DNA of 64,000 nucleotides from JAJPHW01 sp963771505 (GTDB lineage: Bacteria > Acidobacteriota > Terriglobia > Terriglobales > Acidobacteriaceae). The stretch is taken from contig CAVYTO010000001.1 of assembly GCA_963771505.1 (NCBI GenBank), forward strand, positions 496,001 through 560,000. Direction: 5' to 3'. The notes under the pieces were generated by a model. The model had not been told where the DNA came from. It was given only the letters and a program-made list of their open reading frames with translations, and did no database searches. Of this stretch, positions 26,276 to 33,830 are shown one piece after another (positions within the stretch are counted from its first letter, which is position 1; each line of letters starts with the position of its first letter). The position numbers and the translations under genes are program-made.

Positions 26276-27628
26276 TTATTTTGCGCTGCCCACGAGTTTT
26301 TCTACGTCGGACATTTCCTTGACCACGCCCGACGACAAAATCTCGGGGCCGTGATCCGTAACCAAGATCGTGTCTTCAACCCGGAAATGCATGTGCTGGT
26401 CGGGAAATTCGACGATGGGCTCGACGGTGACCACTTGTCCGGCTTTCACGGGGCCGGTAGGCCGCTGAACATCGTGAGTGGCGAGGCCGACGAAGTGGCC
26501 GGGGAATCCATACCATTGTTTATCGATGCCGTTCTTGGTGAAGACAGCCTTGCCGGCATCGGCGACCTGTTCGTAGGTGTTGCCCGGCTTCAGCAGAGCG
26601 ATCGACGCTTTCTGTGATTCGAGGTCGACGGCATACCACTTGGCTTGTTCAGGAGAGAATTTTCCGCTGATATTGAACGTGCGGGTAATATCCATCGCCA
26701 TGTGGTCGAAGTCGGCGGCGAAGTCGAAAACCACAAGATCGTTTGCCTGAATCTGACGGCGGTCGTTGAAATAATGCCAGGTGTTGATATTTTCTCCGGT
26801 GCCTACGATGGCGGGATACGCCCAGCCTTGTGCGCCGCCGTCTCGGAAAACGAAATCCGCGCGGGCTTCGATTTGGTATTCGAACATTCCCGGGCGGGCG
26901 TGGGCGATGGCTTGCTTCAATCCTTCGGCGCTTAGTGCGCCATTTTTGCGCAGAACGTCGGCTTCCTGAGCGGTTTTGATGTTCCGCATTTCGTCAATGA
27001 ATCCGGTGACGTCTTTCTGGTGGGCACCGGGATAGCGCTGCGCGAGTTTCATGAACGCGGCGCGGTCGCCGGGCGTGGGATCTCCATAGGGCGCGTTGTA
27101 CTCATCGGCATAATCGCGGCCTGTTTCTCCGCGCGCGCCGTCGGCTTTGTCGGGGAAAGTCAGCCGCACCCAGAGATCGGTTTCTTTGCCGAGCAGGAAG
27201 GCCAATGTGCCGTCCAAAGTACCGATGGGCAACACGGTGTGGAACCCCATTTTTTCGCGCTGGTCTTCAGGCAGCGAAAGCAGGTTGGCGCCGTAGACTT
27301 GCTTCACGCGAGGGCTTTGCTCGGGCTCGAAGACCATGGTGCGTCCGCTCTCGGCGTCCATCACAAGCACCGCGCCGGGGTCGCTCAGTCCGGTGTAGTA
27401 AAAGAAGTCGTTGTCTTCGCGGTAATGGTTGGCTTCGGGCAGCACATGGCGGGCGAAAAGAATCAGCACACCGGTCTTGATGCGCTTACCTAATTCGGTT
27501 CGCCGACGGGCAAATTCCTGCGTTCCGCCGAGATCGTTGACCGCGACCGGGTCGGTGTATTGCGCAACGGACGGCAAAGCGGTTGCCGCAACCAGCCAAC
27601 AGACGACGGCAAATAGTTTGATTCTCAT
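26276..27628 (-). CDS. Xaa-Pro aminopeptidase (M24B), exported
   Basis: A 450-residue protein with a signal peptide (LFAVVCWLVAATALPSVA). The N-terminal creatinase-like domain (FFYYTGLSDPGAVLVMDAE) precedes the pita-bread catalytic domain. Likely metal ligands are visible: DFAADFDHMAMDITRTF (two Asp), PGHFVGLATHD (His), TVEPIVEF (Glu) and FRVEDTILVT (Glu). It removes an N-terminal residue preceding proline and probably works in the periplasm on peptides. It lies 64 nt downstream of the betaine-homocysteine methyltransferase-like gene on the same strand and may be transcribed with it. Confidence 0.92.
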   Translation of the reverse strand: MRIKLFAVVCWLVAATALPSVAQYTDPVAVNDLGGTQEFARRRTELGKRIKTGVLILFARHVLPEANHYREDNDFFYYTGLSDPGAVLVMDAESGRTMVFEPEQSPRVKQVYGANLLSLPEDQREKMGFHTVLPIGTLDGTLAFLLGKETDLWVRLTFPDKADGARGETGRDYADEYNAPYGDPTPGDRAAFMKLAQRYPGAHQKDVTGFIDEMRNIKTAQEADVLRKNGALSAEGLKQAIAHARPGMFEYQIEARADFVFRDGGAQGWAYPAIVGTGENINTWHYFNDRRQIQANDLVVFDFAADFDHMAMDITRTFNISGKFSPEQAKWYAVDLESQKASIALLKPGNTYEQVADAGKAVFTKNGIDKQWYGFPGHFVGLATHDVQRPTGPVKAGQVVTVEPIVEFPDQHMHFRVEDTILVTDHGPEILSSGVVKEMSDVEKLVGSAK

Positions 27629-27692
27629 AAAGGTCTCCCTGCGAACTGCCGAGTGTACGCCTGTCGAGCCCAGGCTTACAACGGGGGACGAC

Positions 27693-28697
27693 CTACTTTC
27701 CGGTAGGCTTAGCGATCATCTCGTCGTGATCGTAGTACTCATAGGCGGACATCGGCTTCTCGCCGCCTTTTTTCCAGACCCGCCCGTCTTCGCCGAGCTT
27801 ACCGAGAGCGCGAGCCATTTCTCTCACGTGGATCGCGACCGACCCGCAACAGGATCCGATGTAGTTGATCCCGATTTCCTTGGCGCGCACGGCGTAGTCA
27901 CCCATTTCCTTGCGCGTAAGTTGTAACGGGTCGAGCCCTAAGGGAAATTCGGGAAGGCTGGTGAAATCCTGCTTGTCTTTTGGAGTGCGATAACCGACCG
28001 GTTGGCAGGCAAGATAGCCGTCAACCGCATTGCGCATTTCTTCCATGGGCCCGAGCAGATGTTCCGGTGGACGCAGGCAGTTCATGCCGACAATGTCCGC
28101 TCCTGCATCGAGCAGCGCTTTCGCCGATTCAGCGGCCGACTTTCCGTCCGCAGTCTGGTCGGTGTTCTCGAAGCAGATGGTGACCATTACCGGCAAACCG
28201 GTTTTCTTTCCGCGTTCGACGGCCAGTATGGCTTCGCCGAGAAAAGAGAACGTTTCGCCGATAATGAAGTCGACGCCTTCATCGACCTGAACGGCGAGTT
28301 GTTCGTCAAAAGTTTGGCGAACGCGGTCGGCAGCGGAGGCGCTTCCGGGTTCGTACATCCACGTGAGACTGAGATTACCTGCAACGAGACACTTGTCGCC
28401 GGCGACATCTTTCGCGATGCGGACGGCGGCGCGGTTGAGTTCCTCAAGCTTGTTGTCGAGGCCGACGGTAGCCAGCTTGTCGCGGCTGGCGTAAAACGTT
28501 AAGGCCTGGAGTACATCGGCTCCGGCTTCACGGAATTCGACGTGCAATTCGCGCAAGGCGTGCGGATGCAGCAGCGCCACTTCGGGCGTGAACGGACCCG
28601 CGCGGACCCATCCGCGCTTTTCGAGTTCGAGCAGGTAGCCTCCGTCGCCCAGCACCGGGCCGTCTTTGAGGCGTTCCAGTATTCCCTTCTTCTTCAT
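27693..28697 (-). CDS. Homocysteine S-methyltransferase family protein (betaine-homocysteine methyltransferase-like)
   Basis: The 334-residue protein starts at ATG 28697 with a perfect AAGGAGG upstream. It has the zinc-dependent methyltransferase barrel: DGGYLLELEKRGW at the start, IGETFSFLGEAILAVE, the first zinc Cys in GMNCLRPP, and the paired Cys in YIGSCCGS. The layout with C and CC is that of BHMT, which moves a methyl group from glycine betaine to homocysteine, giving dimethylglycine and methionine. It is 10 nt downstream of a sarcosine/dimethylglycine-oxidase-like gene, which fits degradation of the dimethylglycine product. Other methyl donors such as S-methylmethionine cannot be excluded. 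Confidence 0.88.
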   Translation of the reverse strand: MKKKGILERLKDGPVLGDGGYLLELEKRGWVRAGPFTPEVALLHPHALRELHVEFREAGADVLQALTFYASRDKLATVGLDNKLEELNRAAVRIAKDVAGDKCLVAGNLSLTWMYEPGSASAADRVRQTFDEQLAVQVDEGVDFIIGETFSFLGEAILAVERGKKTGLPVMVTICFENTDQTADGKSAAESAKALLDAGADIVGMNCLRPPEHLLGPMEEMRNAVDGYLACQPVGYRTPKDKQDFTSLPEFPLGLDPLQLTRKEMGDYAVRAKEIGINYIGSCCGSVAIHVREMARALGKLGEDGRVWKKGGEKPMSAYEYYDHDEMIAKPTGK

Positions 28698-28707
28698 GTG
28701 TCCTCCT

Positions 28708-29886
28708 TTAATCATCTACGTATTCATATTCGGCGCGGATTGGTTGATTTTCCACGAAGCGATCGGGCCGAAAGGCTTGAATGTCCGCGCTGACGCCACG
28801 GCCGTCGAGCAGCAATTCACTCAACACCAGGCCGATGCCTGGGGAGATCTTGAAACCCATGCCGGAAAATCCGGCACAGATGTAGAGTCCGGCGACGCCG
28901 GGGATTTCCCCAAGTAAAGGGCGGCAATCCGGAGTCATGTCGTAGACGCCGGTCACGCCACGCAAGACTTCGGCGTTGACCAGCGCAGGAATTCTGCGGC
29001 TGGCGCGTTCGATAATGTCTTCGAGACTTTCGTCCGTGGCGCGTTGGGGAAAATTGTCGGGATCGACCGGGCGCTGTCCGTAAAAGTCGCCGACCAGGAA
29101 TTTGTCGTGAGCGTCGGGACGGAAATAAGTTTTGGTGACCGAATCGATGCACGCCGAGCCTGCCTGTGTGCCCGGCGGAATTTTCAGGATGGCGACTTGA
29201 TGATATTCGGGTTCGATTGGCAAATCGTATCCGGCTGACTCAAATAATCGCCGCGACCATGGACCGGTGGCGGCGACTACGAGCGGGGCGGCAATGTCAC
29301 CGCTGGAAGTGGTGACGCCTAGTACGCGGTCGCCCGAAACACGGAATTCGATGACCTGCGTGCGCGGCGCGTAGTGGACACCCATTTCGCGGGCGCGCTC
29401 AAGGTAATCGTTGGCCACGCCAGCGCCGTCGCCATAGCCGGAGTCGGGTTCATAGGCGGCGAGTTCGATGTCGTCGACGTTCCAGTCGGGATTTAGGGCC
29501 TGCAGCTCGTCGCGTCCGACGAGTTCCACGCGGATTCCGAGGTCTTGTTGCATGGCGACATTTTTTTTAAGACGATCGATTTCATCCGGGGCGACGATCC
29601 GAACGAAGCCGGTCTTGCGAAAATCGCCGGGACGGCCAACTTCGTCCTGCCAGTTTTCGAAGCTGCGGAGGCTCAACAAAGCAAGCTTCACTTCCGCGGG
29701 ATAGCTGTAATGCATGCGGATTAGCGCCGAACTGCGACCGCTTCCTCCGCGGCCGACGAATTCTTTGTCCAGGACGACCACGCTTCCGGCCTGTCGCTTC
29801 GCCAGATGAAACGCGATGGATGCACCCATTACACCGGCACCCACAATTACGATGTCCGCGGACTTCGGCAATTCTCTTGCGCTCAT
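28708..29886 (-). CDS. FAD-dependent amine oxidase/dehydrogenase (sarcosine or dimethylglycine type)
   Basis: A 392-residue DAO-family flavoprotein starting at ATG 29886, which overlaps the upstream stop (ATGA). The dinucleotide motif is DIVIVGAGVMGASIAFHLAKR; FVGRGGSGRSSALIRMHYS follows, and the C-terminal GLYICAGFSGMGFKISPGIG is typical of sarcosine oxidase/dimethylglycine dehydrogenase relatives. It would oxidatively remove a methyl group from an N-methyl amino acid. There is no signal peptide and no folate-binding C-terminal domain, so formaldehyde rather than methylene-folate would be released. Its place between BHMT-like and PYROXD2-like genes supports the methylamine role. Confidence 0.87.
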   Translation of the reverse strand: MSARELPKSADIVIVGAGVMGASIAFHLAKRQAGSVVVLDKEFVGRGGSGRSSALIRMHYSYPAEVKLALLSLRSFENWQDEVGRPGDFRKTGFVRIVAPDEIDRLKKNVAMQQDLGIRVELVGRDELQALNPDWNVDDIELAAYEPDSGYGDGAGVANDYLERAREMGVHYAPRTQVIEFRVSGDRVLGVTTSSGDIAAPLVVAATGPWSRRLFESAGYDLPIEPEYHQVAILKIPPGTQAGSACIDSVTKTYFRPDAHDKFLVGDFYGQRPVDPDNFPQRATDESLEDIIERASRRIPALVNAEVLRGVTGVYDMTPDCRPLLGEIPGVAGLYICAGFSGMGFKISPGIGLVLSELLLDGRGVSADIQAFRPDRFVENQPIRAEYEYVDD

Positions 29887-31508
29887 GCGTGCGCCATCTT
29901 CAATCGGCCATTTTTCCAGTCGCGCAAAACCTGGTGGGCGGCGTTGTGGCCGGGGGCTCCGGTGACGCCGCCGCCGGGGTGCGCACCCGCTCCGCAAAGG
30001 TATAGCGCGTCGATGGGAGTGCGGTATTGCGACCAGCCAGCCACGGGACGCATGAAAAATAGTTGCTCAAGCCGCAAGTCGCCGTGAAAAATGTTGCCTT
30101 CGGTCAGGCCGTAGGTTCGCTCGAGATCGAGAGGAGTCAGCACCTGACGCGCTTCGACGGCGGCAGGTACGTTCGGAGCGTACTCGGCGATTTTTTTGAC
30201 TACGCGATCGCCAAGCAGTTCGCGGTGGTCGTCCCATGTGCCGCTTCGCAGACGATAGGGGACATATTGAACGAAGCAGGTGAGGATGTGCTTGCCCGGA
30301 GGTGCCAGCGAGCTGTCGGCATTCGAGGAGATGACGCAATCCACCCAGAGTTCTTCGGGGATGTCTCCGAACTTCGCGATGTCATAACAACGCTCAGCGA
30401 ATTCGAGCGACGGCACCAGGGTAAAAAACGTTCGTTCCATGGGACTCGCGCTTGCCGGGGTCCCAGTGAAGCGCGGTTCCGCGGACAGAACCATATTTAC
30501 TTTGGCGCAGGGACCGTCCATTTTTATGGCGCGGACCCTTTGCACGAACTCTGGCGGTAAATCTTTTTCCGCGATAAAGCCGAGGAAGGTTCGTTTGGGA
30601 TCGGCGTTCGAGAGCACCACGCGAGCGCGGATTTCAGAGCCGTCTTCAAGCACGACTCCACGTGCTCGGCCATTGTGGACATCGACCTGAGCGACGGGAG
30701 AAGAGGTTTTGATTTCGACGCCGAGCTGGCGTCCGGCGGCAGCCAGGGCCTGAGTAATGGAACCCATTCCTCCCATGACGTGGCCGTAAAACCCCTGAAG
30801 TTCTTGCTCGCCGCCGCTTAGCAGATGGAAGAGAAGTCCGATTGCGGTGCCGGGTTGATAGGGGCCTCCATGTTTGCCGTAGACATTGTTGGCGAGAAAC
30901 ATGGTTTTGATTTTTTCGGACTCGTAATTGTTGTCGAGAAATTCGCCGAGACTGCCGGTGAGAAACGAAACCAGTTGGGCAACGTCGTCATTAGAAATTC
31001 CGCGAAAGCGCTTGCCCATACGAAAAAGATCGGACCAGCCTTTCATGCTTCCGGTTTCGGCTTCCGGCGGAGGCTCGAGAAAAAATGGCTGTAAATATCG
31101 GGCCAGCTTTTTCAGCTTGTCGTCGATGCGAATAAAGCTATCGGCGTCTTTCGGAGAAATTTTGGCGAATTCGTCGCGAGCGCGACCTCGGTCGGCCCAC
31201 CACGGAACGACGTGGCCGTCGGGAAATGGAACCTGAATCGAGGGATCGCAGGACACCATGCGCAAGCCGTGCTGCCCCAAATTCAAATCGCGAATCACTT
31301 CTGGTCGCAGCATGCTGGCGATGTAGGCCGTGGTCGAGACCTTGCAGCCGGGCGCAATTTCTTCGGTCACGCAGCATCCCCCGACGATTTCACGGCGTTC
31401 GAGAACGAGTGTTTTGAGGCCCGCTCGGGCGAGATACGCGGCGGCCGTGAGGCCGTTGTGACCGGCGCCAATGACGATGGCGTCGTACGCGTTTTGCGCC
31501 GATGGCAT
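29883..31508 (-). CDS. CrtI/PYROXD2-like FAD-dependent oxidoreductase
   Basis: A 541-residue flavoprotein from ATG 31508 (MPSAQNAYDAIVIGAGHNG). The N-terminal FAD motif GAGHNGLTAAAYLARAGLKT is followed by LERREIVGGCCVTEE. NVYGKHGGPYQPGTAIGLLFHLL, HVMGGMGSITQALAAAG and the C-terminal YLCGAGAHPGGGVTGAPG are typical of the phytoene-dehydrogenase-like family that includes human PYROXD2. Substrate is unknown; family members desaturate or oxidise diverse compounds. It is the first gene of the minus-strand arm of the divergent cluster. A frame upstream to 31709 crosses into the TetR gene and is not coding. Confidence 0.88.
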   Translation of the reverse strand: MPSAQNAYDAIVIGAGHNGLTAAAYLARAGLKTLVLERREIVGGCCVTEEIAPGCKVSTTAYIASMLRPEVIRDLNLGQHGLRMVSCDPSIQVPFPDGHVVPWWADRGRARDEFAKISPKDADSFIRIDDKLKKLARYLQPFFLEPPPEAETGSMKGWSDLFRMGKRFRGISNDDVAQLVSFLTGSLGEFLDNNYESEKIKTMFLANNVYGKHGGPYQPGTAIGLLFHLLSGGEQELQGFYGHVMGGMGSITQALAAAGRQLGVEIKTSSPVAQVDVHNGRARGVVLEDGSEIRARVVLSNADPKRTFLGFIAEKDLPPEFVQRVRAIKMDGPCAKVNMVLSAEPRFTGTPASASPMERTFFTLVPSLEFAERCYDIAKFGDIPEELWVDCVISSNADSSLAPPGKHILTCFVQYVPYRLRSGTWDDHRELLGDRVVKKIAEYAPNVPAAVEARQVLTPLDLERTYGLTEGNIFHGDLRLEQLFFMRPVAGWSQYRTPIDALYLCGAGAHPGGGVTGAPGHNAAHQVLRDWKNGRLKMAHA

Positions 31509-31583
31509 TCTCTGCTGACTAGTGGTCAAACCGGAGGCAAACTTCTGGAACACAACGATACTTGAGACCGCGTGAAAATTGAA

Positions 31584-31612
31584 TTGAAATCGGATTAACT
31601 TTCGGATAAGGT
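31584..31612 (+). promoter_or_regulatory. Promoter of the tetR-Rieske unit
   Basis: TTGAAA (31584-31589) and TAAGGT (31607-31612) are 17 nt apart. The predicted start falls inside the inverted repeat at 31615-31631, only about 14 nt before the tetR ATG. A divergent pair TTGACC (31630-31625) and TATCCG (31608-31603), 16 nt apart, may serve the opposite strand. Confidence 0.6.
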
Positions 31613-31614
31613 GT

Positions 31615-31631
31615 GTTGACTTGAGGTCAAC
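31615..31631. promoter_or_regulatory. Inverted-repeat operator between the divergent methylamine genes
   Basis: GTTGACttgagGTCAAC has perfect 6-bp arms with a 5-nt centre. It overlaps the predicted transcription start and the GAGGT ribosome site of tetR, and its right arm supplies a -35-like box for the opposite strand. It is the natural candidate site for the adjacent TetR regulator, which would then control both directions. Confidence 0.62.
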
Positions 31632-31632
31632 T

Positions 31633-32322
31633 ATGAGCGGAATTGGCGCCAGTTCTTCGTCCCCTCCCCGGTACACCGAACCGCTGTCTCGTCCGCGATC
31701 GCAGCACAAACGAGCGCGGATAGTAGATGCAGCGATGCGGCACTTTGCCGAGCATGGTTATCACGCGGCGCGCATCGGCGACATCGCGGATGAATTGGAC
31801 ATTGCCAAAGGCTCGATTTTTCAGCATTTCAATAGCAAGGATGGTCTGTTCTTTGAGGCCTACAAGAAAGCTGTCCGGTCGTTTCCGCGCTATCTGGACG
31901 CGCCGGAGGAAGTAATTGCGAAGGGTTTTTTTGAGATCCTGCGATACTGGCTGGCTGAGACGGAGCACCTGATCCGCGAAGATTGGATTCCCTATCGCGT
32001 ATCATTGCTCGGGAATTACGGCACCGACCTCGCGCTGAAAAAAGAAATCAACCGCTTCCTCGTGGCGGAAGATCCTTACGGCACTGTCGCTTTTGTCAGT
32101 TTTGGATTGGAGCGAAATGAACTGCGGACGGACATGGACAAGGAGATGATCGTTTCCATCCTTGACTGGACATGGGAGCGCTTCCAGGACGCGTTATTGA
32201 CGGAAGAGCTTGACCCGGGGCTGTTTCGAAAGCAGGGAAACGTCGTCGAGAAAAAGGAAGCGAGAGTGACACAATTTATTGCAGTGCTGCAACGCGCGAT
32301 TGGCGCCGAAAAGCGCACGTAG
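31633..32322 (+). CDS. TetR-family transcriptional regulator
   Basis: A 229-residue repressor. The N-terminal helix-turn-helix is clear: RARIVDAAMRHFAEHGYHAARIGDIADELDIAKGSIFQHF in the usual TetR arrangement (about residues 25-65), followed by NSKDGLFFEAYKKAV. The C-terminal ligand domain is unclassified. ATG 31633 is preferred over the TTG at 31621, which lies within the operator. It is divergent from two flavoprotein genes and a BHMT-like gene and 9 nt upstream of the Rieske gene, resembling BetI-type control of choline metabolism. The ligand is inferred, not seen. Confidence 0.92.
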   Translation: MSGIGASSSSPPRYTEPLSRPRSQHKRARIVDAAMRHFAEHGYHAARIGDIADELDIAKGSIFQHFNSKDGLFFEAYKKAVRSFPRYLDAPEEVIAKGFFEILRYWLAETEHLIREDWIPYRVSLLGNYGTDLALKKEINRFLVAEDPYGTVAFVSFGLERNELRTDMDKEMIVSILDWTWERFQDALLTEELDPGLFRKQGNVVEKKEARVTQFIAVLQRAIGAEKRT

Positions 32323-32331
32323 TTTATTCAT

Positions 32332-33447
32332 ATGCCAGCCTTGCTGAAAGAAATACTGTCGAGTTATGACGATGCCGCTTCGCTGGCGGAAGCGTTCACC
32401 ATTCCAGCCGCGTGGTATACGGACCCGCGCATCGCGGAACTGGAAACGAAGACCGCCTTCTGCAAAAGCTGGCAGATGGTGGGACGAGCCGAGCAGGTGG
32501 AAAGTCCTGGCCAGTTTGTGACGTACGTCGTCGCTGGAGAGCCGATCGTTGTTGTGCGCGGCAATGACGGCGTCTTGCGCGGATTTTATAACGTCTGCCG
32601 GCATCACGCGGCTGCCGTTGTGACCGAATCTTGCGGGCAAGCTTCAATTCTCCACTGCCCTTATCACGGCTGGAACTACGGCCTCGATGGATCGTTGAAG
32701 GGCATGCCGGAATTTGACGGCGTCAAAAATTTTGCCCGCGAAGACAATGGCCTGGTTCCGGTGAAAGCAGAGGTTTGGGAAAAGTTTGTGTTCGTGAATC
32801 TGGATCCGGCCGCGGCTTCGCTCAAAGACTATTTTGGCGGGCTGGTGAAGCGCGTGGCTCCGCTCGCTGTCAGCAAGCTTCATTATTTCGATTCACGGAC
32901 TTATGACATTGCGTGCAACTGGAAAGTTTTTGTCGACAATTTTCTGGATGGCGGTTATCACGTTCCGCATTTGCACAAAGGACTCAACTCCGTGCTCGAT
33001 TACAAGTCGTACACGATCGAAAACGAAGATCGTTATTGCCTGCAATCGAGCCCCATGGTGGCTTCCGATGAAGACGCCGCGACTGGGGCGACGCGCAAGG
33101 GAGACCGGGCGTGGTATTTCTGGCAGTATCCGAACCTGATGATTAATTGTTACGAAGGCTACATGGATACGAATTTGGTCATACCGATCGATGCCGACCA
33201 CTGCCGCGTGATTTTCGATTTTTATTTCGGCGATATTGGGGAATCCGCGCGCGAATACAACGAAATGAGCGTGGCCACTGGAGCGCGGGTGCAGGATGAA
33301 GATTTAGGAATTTGCGAAGCGGTGCAGCGCGGACTCAAGTCGAGAGCTTACGGCGCAGGAAGGCTTTCGGTTCGCCGCGAGGCTGGTGAGCATTTGTTTC
33401 ACCGTTTACTGGCCGCGGATTTGAAGGCTGGATTAGGCCAGATGTAG
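32332..33447 (+). CDS. Rieske non-haem iron oxygenase, choline monooxygenase-like
   Basis: A 371-residue oxygenase alpha subunit. The Rieske centre is NVCRHHAA ... HCPYHGWNYG (C-x-H and C-x2-H). The mononuclear iron site is in WKVFVDNFLDGGYHVPHLHKG, whose LDGGYHVP pattern closely resembles plant choline monooxygenase rather than the ECYHC type of glycine-betaine monooxygenase. It would hydroxylate a quaternary amine methyl or methylene group, for example choline to betaine aldehyde. No reductase or ferredoxin gene is adjacent, so electrons must come from elsewhere. It is in one unit with tetR and opposite the BHMT-like cluster. Confidence 0.9.
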   Translation: MPALLKEILSSYDDAASLAEAFTIPAAWYTDPRIAELETKTAFCKSWQMVGRAEQVESPGQFVTYVVAGEPIVVVRGNDGVLRGFYNVCRHHAAAVVTESCGQASILHCPYHGWNYGLDGSLKGMPEFDGVKNFAREDNGLVPVKAEVWEKFVFVNLDPAAASLKDYFGGLVKRVAPLAVSKLHYFDSRTYDIACNWKVFVDNFLDGGYHVPHLHKGLNSVLDYKSYTIENEDRYCLQSSPMVASDEDAATGATRKGDRAWYFWQYPNLMINCYEGYMDTNLVIPIDADHCRVIFDFYFGDIGESAREYNEMSVATGARVQDEDLGICEAVQRGLKSRAYGAGRLSVRREAGEHLFHRLLAADLKAGLGQM

Positions 33448-33490
33448 TTATTAATCTTCCAATCCCATCGCAACTCAAATTCTCACATTT

Positions 33491-33825
33491 CCTTGTCATT
33501 GCGAACGCTGCTTTAGCTCTGAGGACCTGCCTTCTGCCCGCACCGCAACCAGCAGATTCCTACGCTCGCTCTCGCCGCTTACGCCGCTCCGACCGGCTCG
33601 AAAGACAATTTTTGAGGGAAAACGGGAAACTCAAGGGGTTTCTCGATTCGCCGTCGCTGGCGCTCCGGCTTCACTCGAAATGACAGAGTTGGATGGATTG
33701 AGGCCCGCGGCTGATTTGGTCAAAATCAAACCTTGTCGTTCTAAGCGTAGCGAGAACCTATGTATCTTCCTTCGTGGAAAGAAAGTGCATAGGTCCTTCG
33801 CTTCGCTCAGGATGACAGGGTGTTT
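33491..33825. repeat. Eroded dispersed repeats between the Rieske gene and clpB
   Basis: The 383-nt gap holds no credible gene. It contains pieces of a recurring non-coding element: CATTGCGAACG, CAGCAGATTCCTACGCTCGC, CGAAATGACAGAG and CCTTCGCTTCGCTCAGGATG plus ACAGGG. Related pieces recur at 38.4 kb and 12.8 kb. These look like degenerate members of the GATGACA-ending intergenic repeats seen in many soil bacterial genomes. There are no flanking terminal repeats or transposase. Confidence 0.5.
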
Positions 33826-33830
33826 GTTAT

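Noticed and set aside
33448..33830. CRISPR-like array
   Set aside because: Repeated blocks differ in sequence and spacing, have no uniform repeat-spacer unit, and no cas genes are present.
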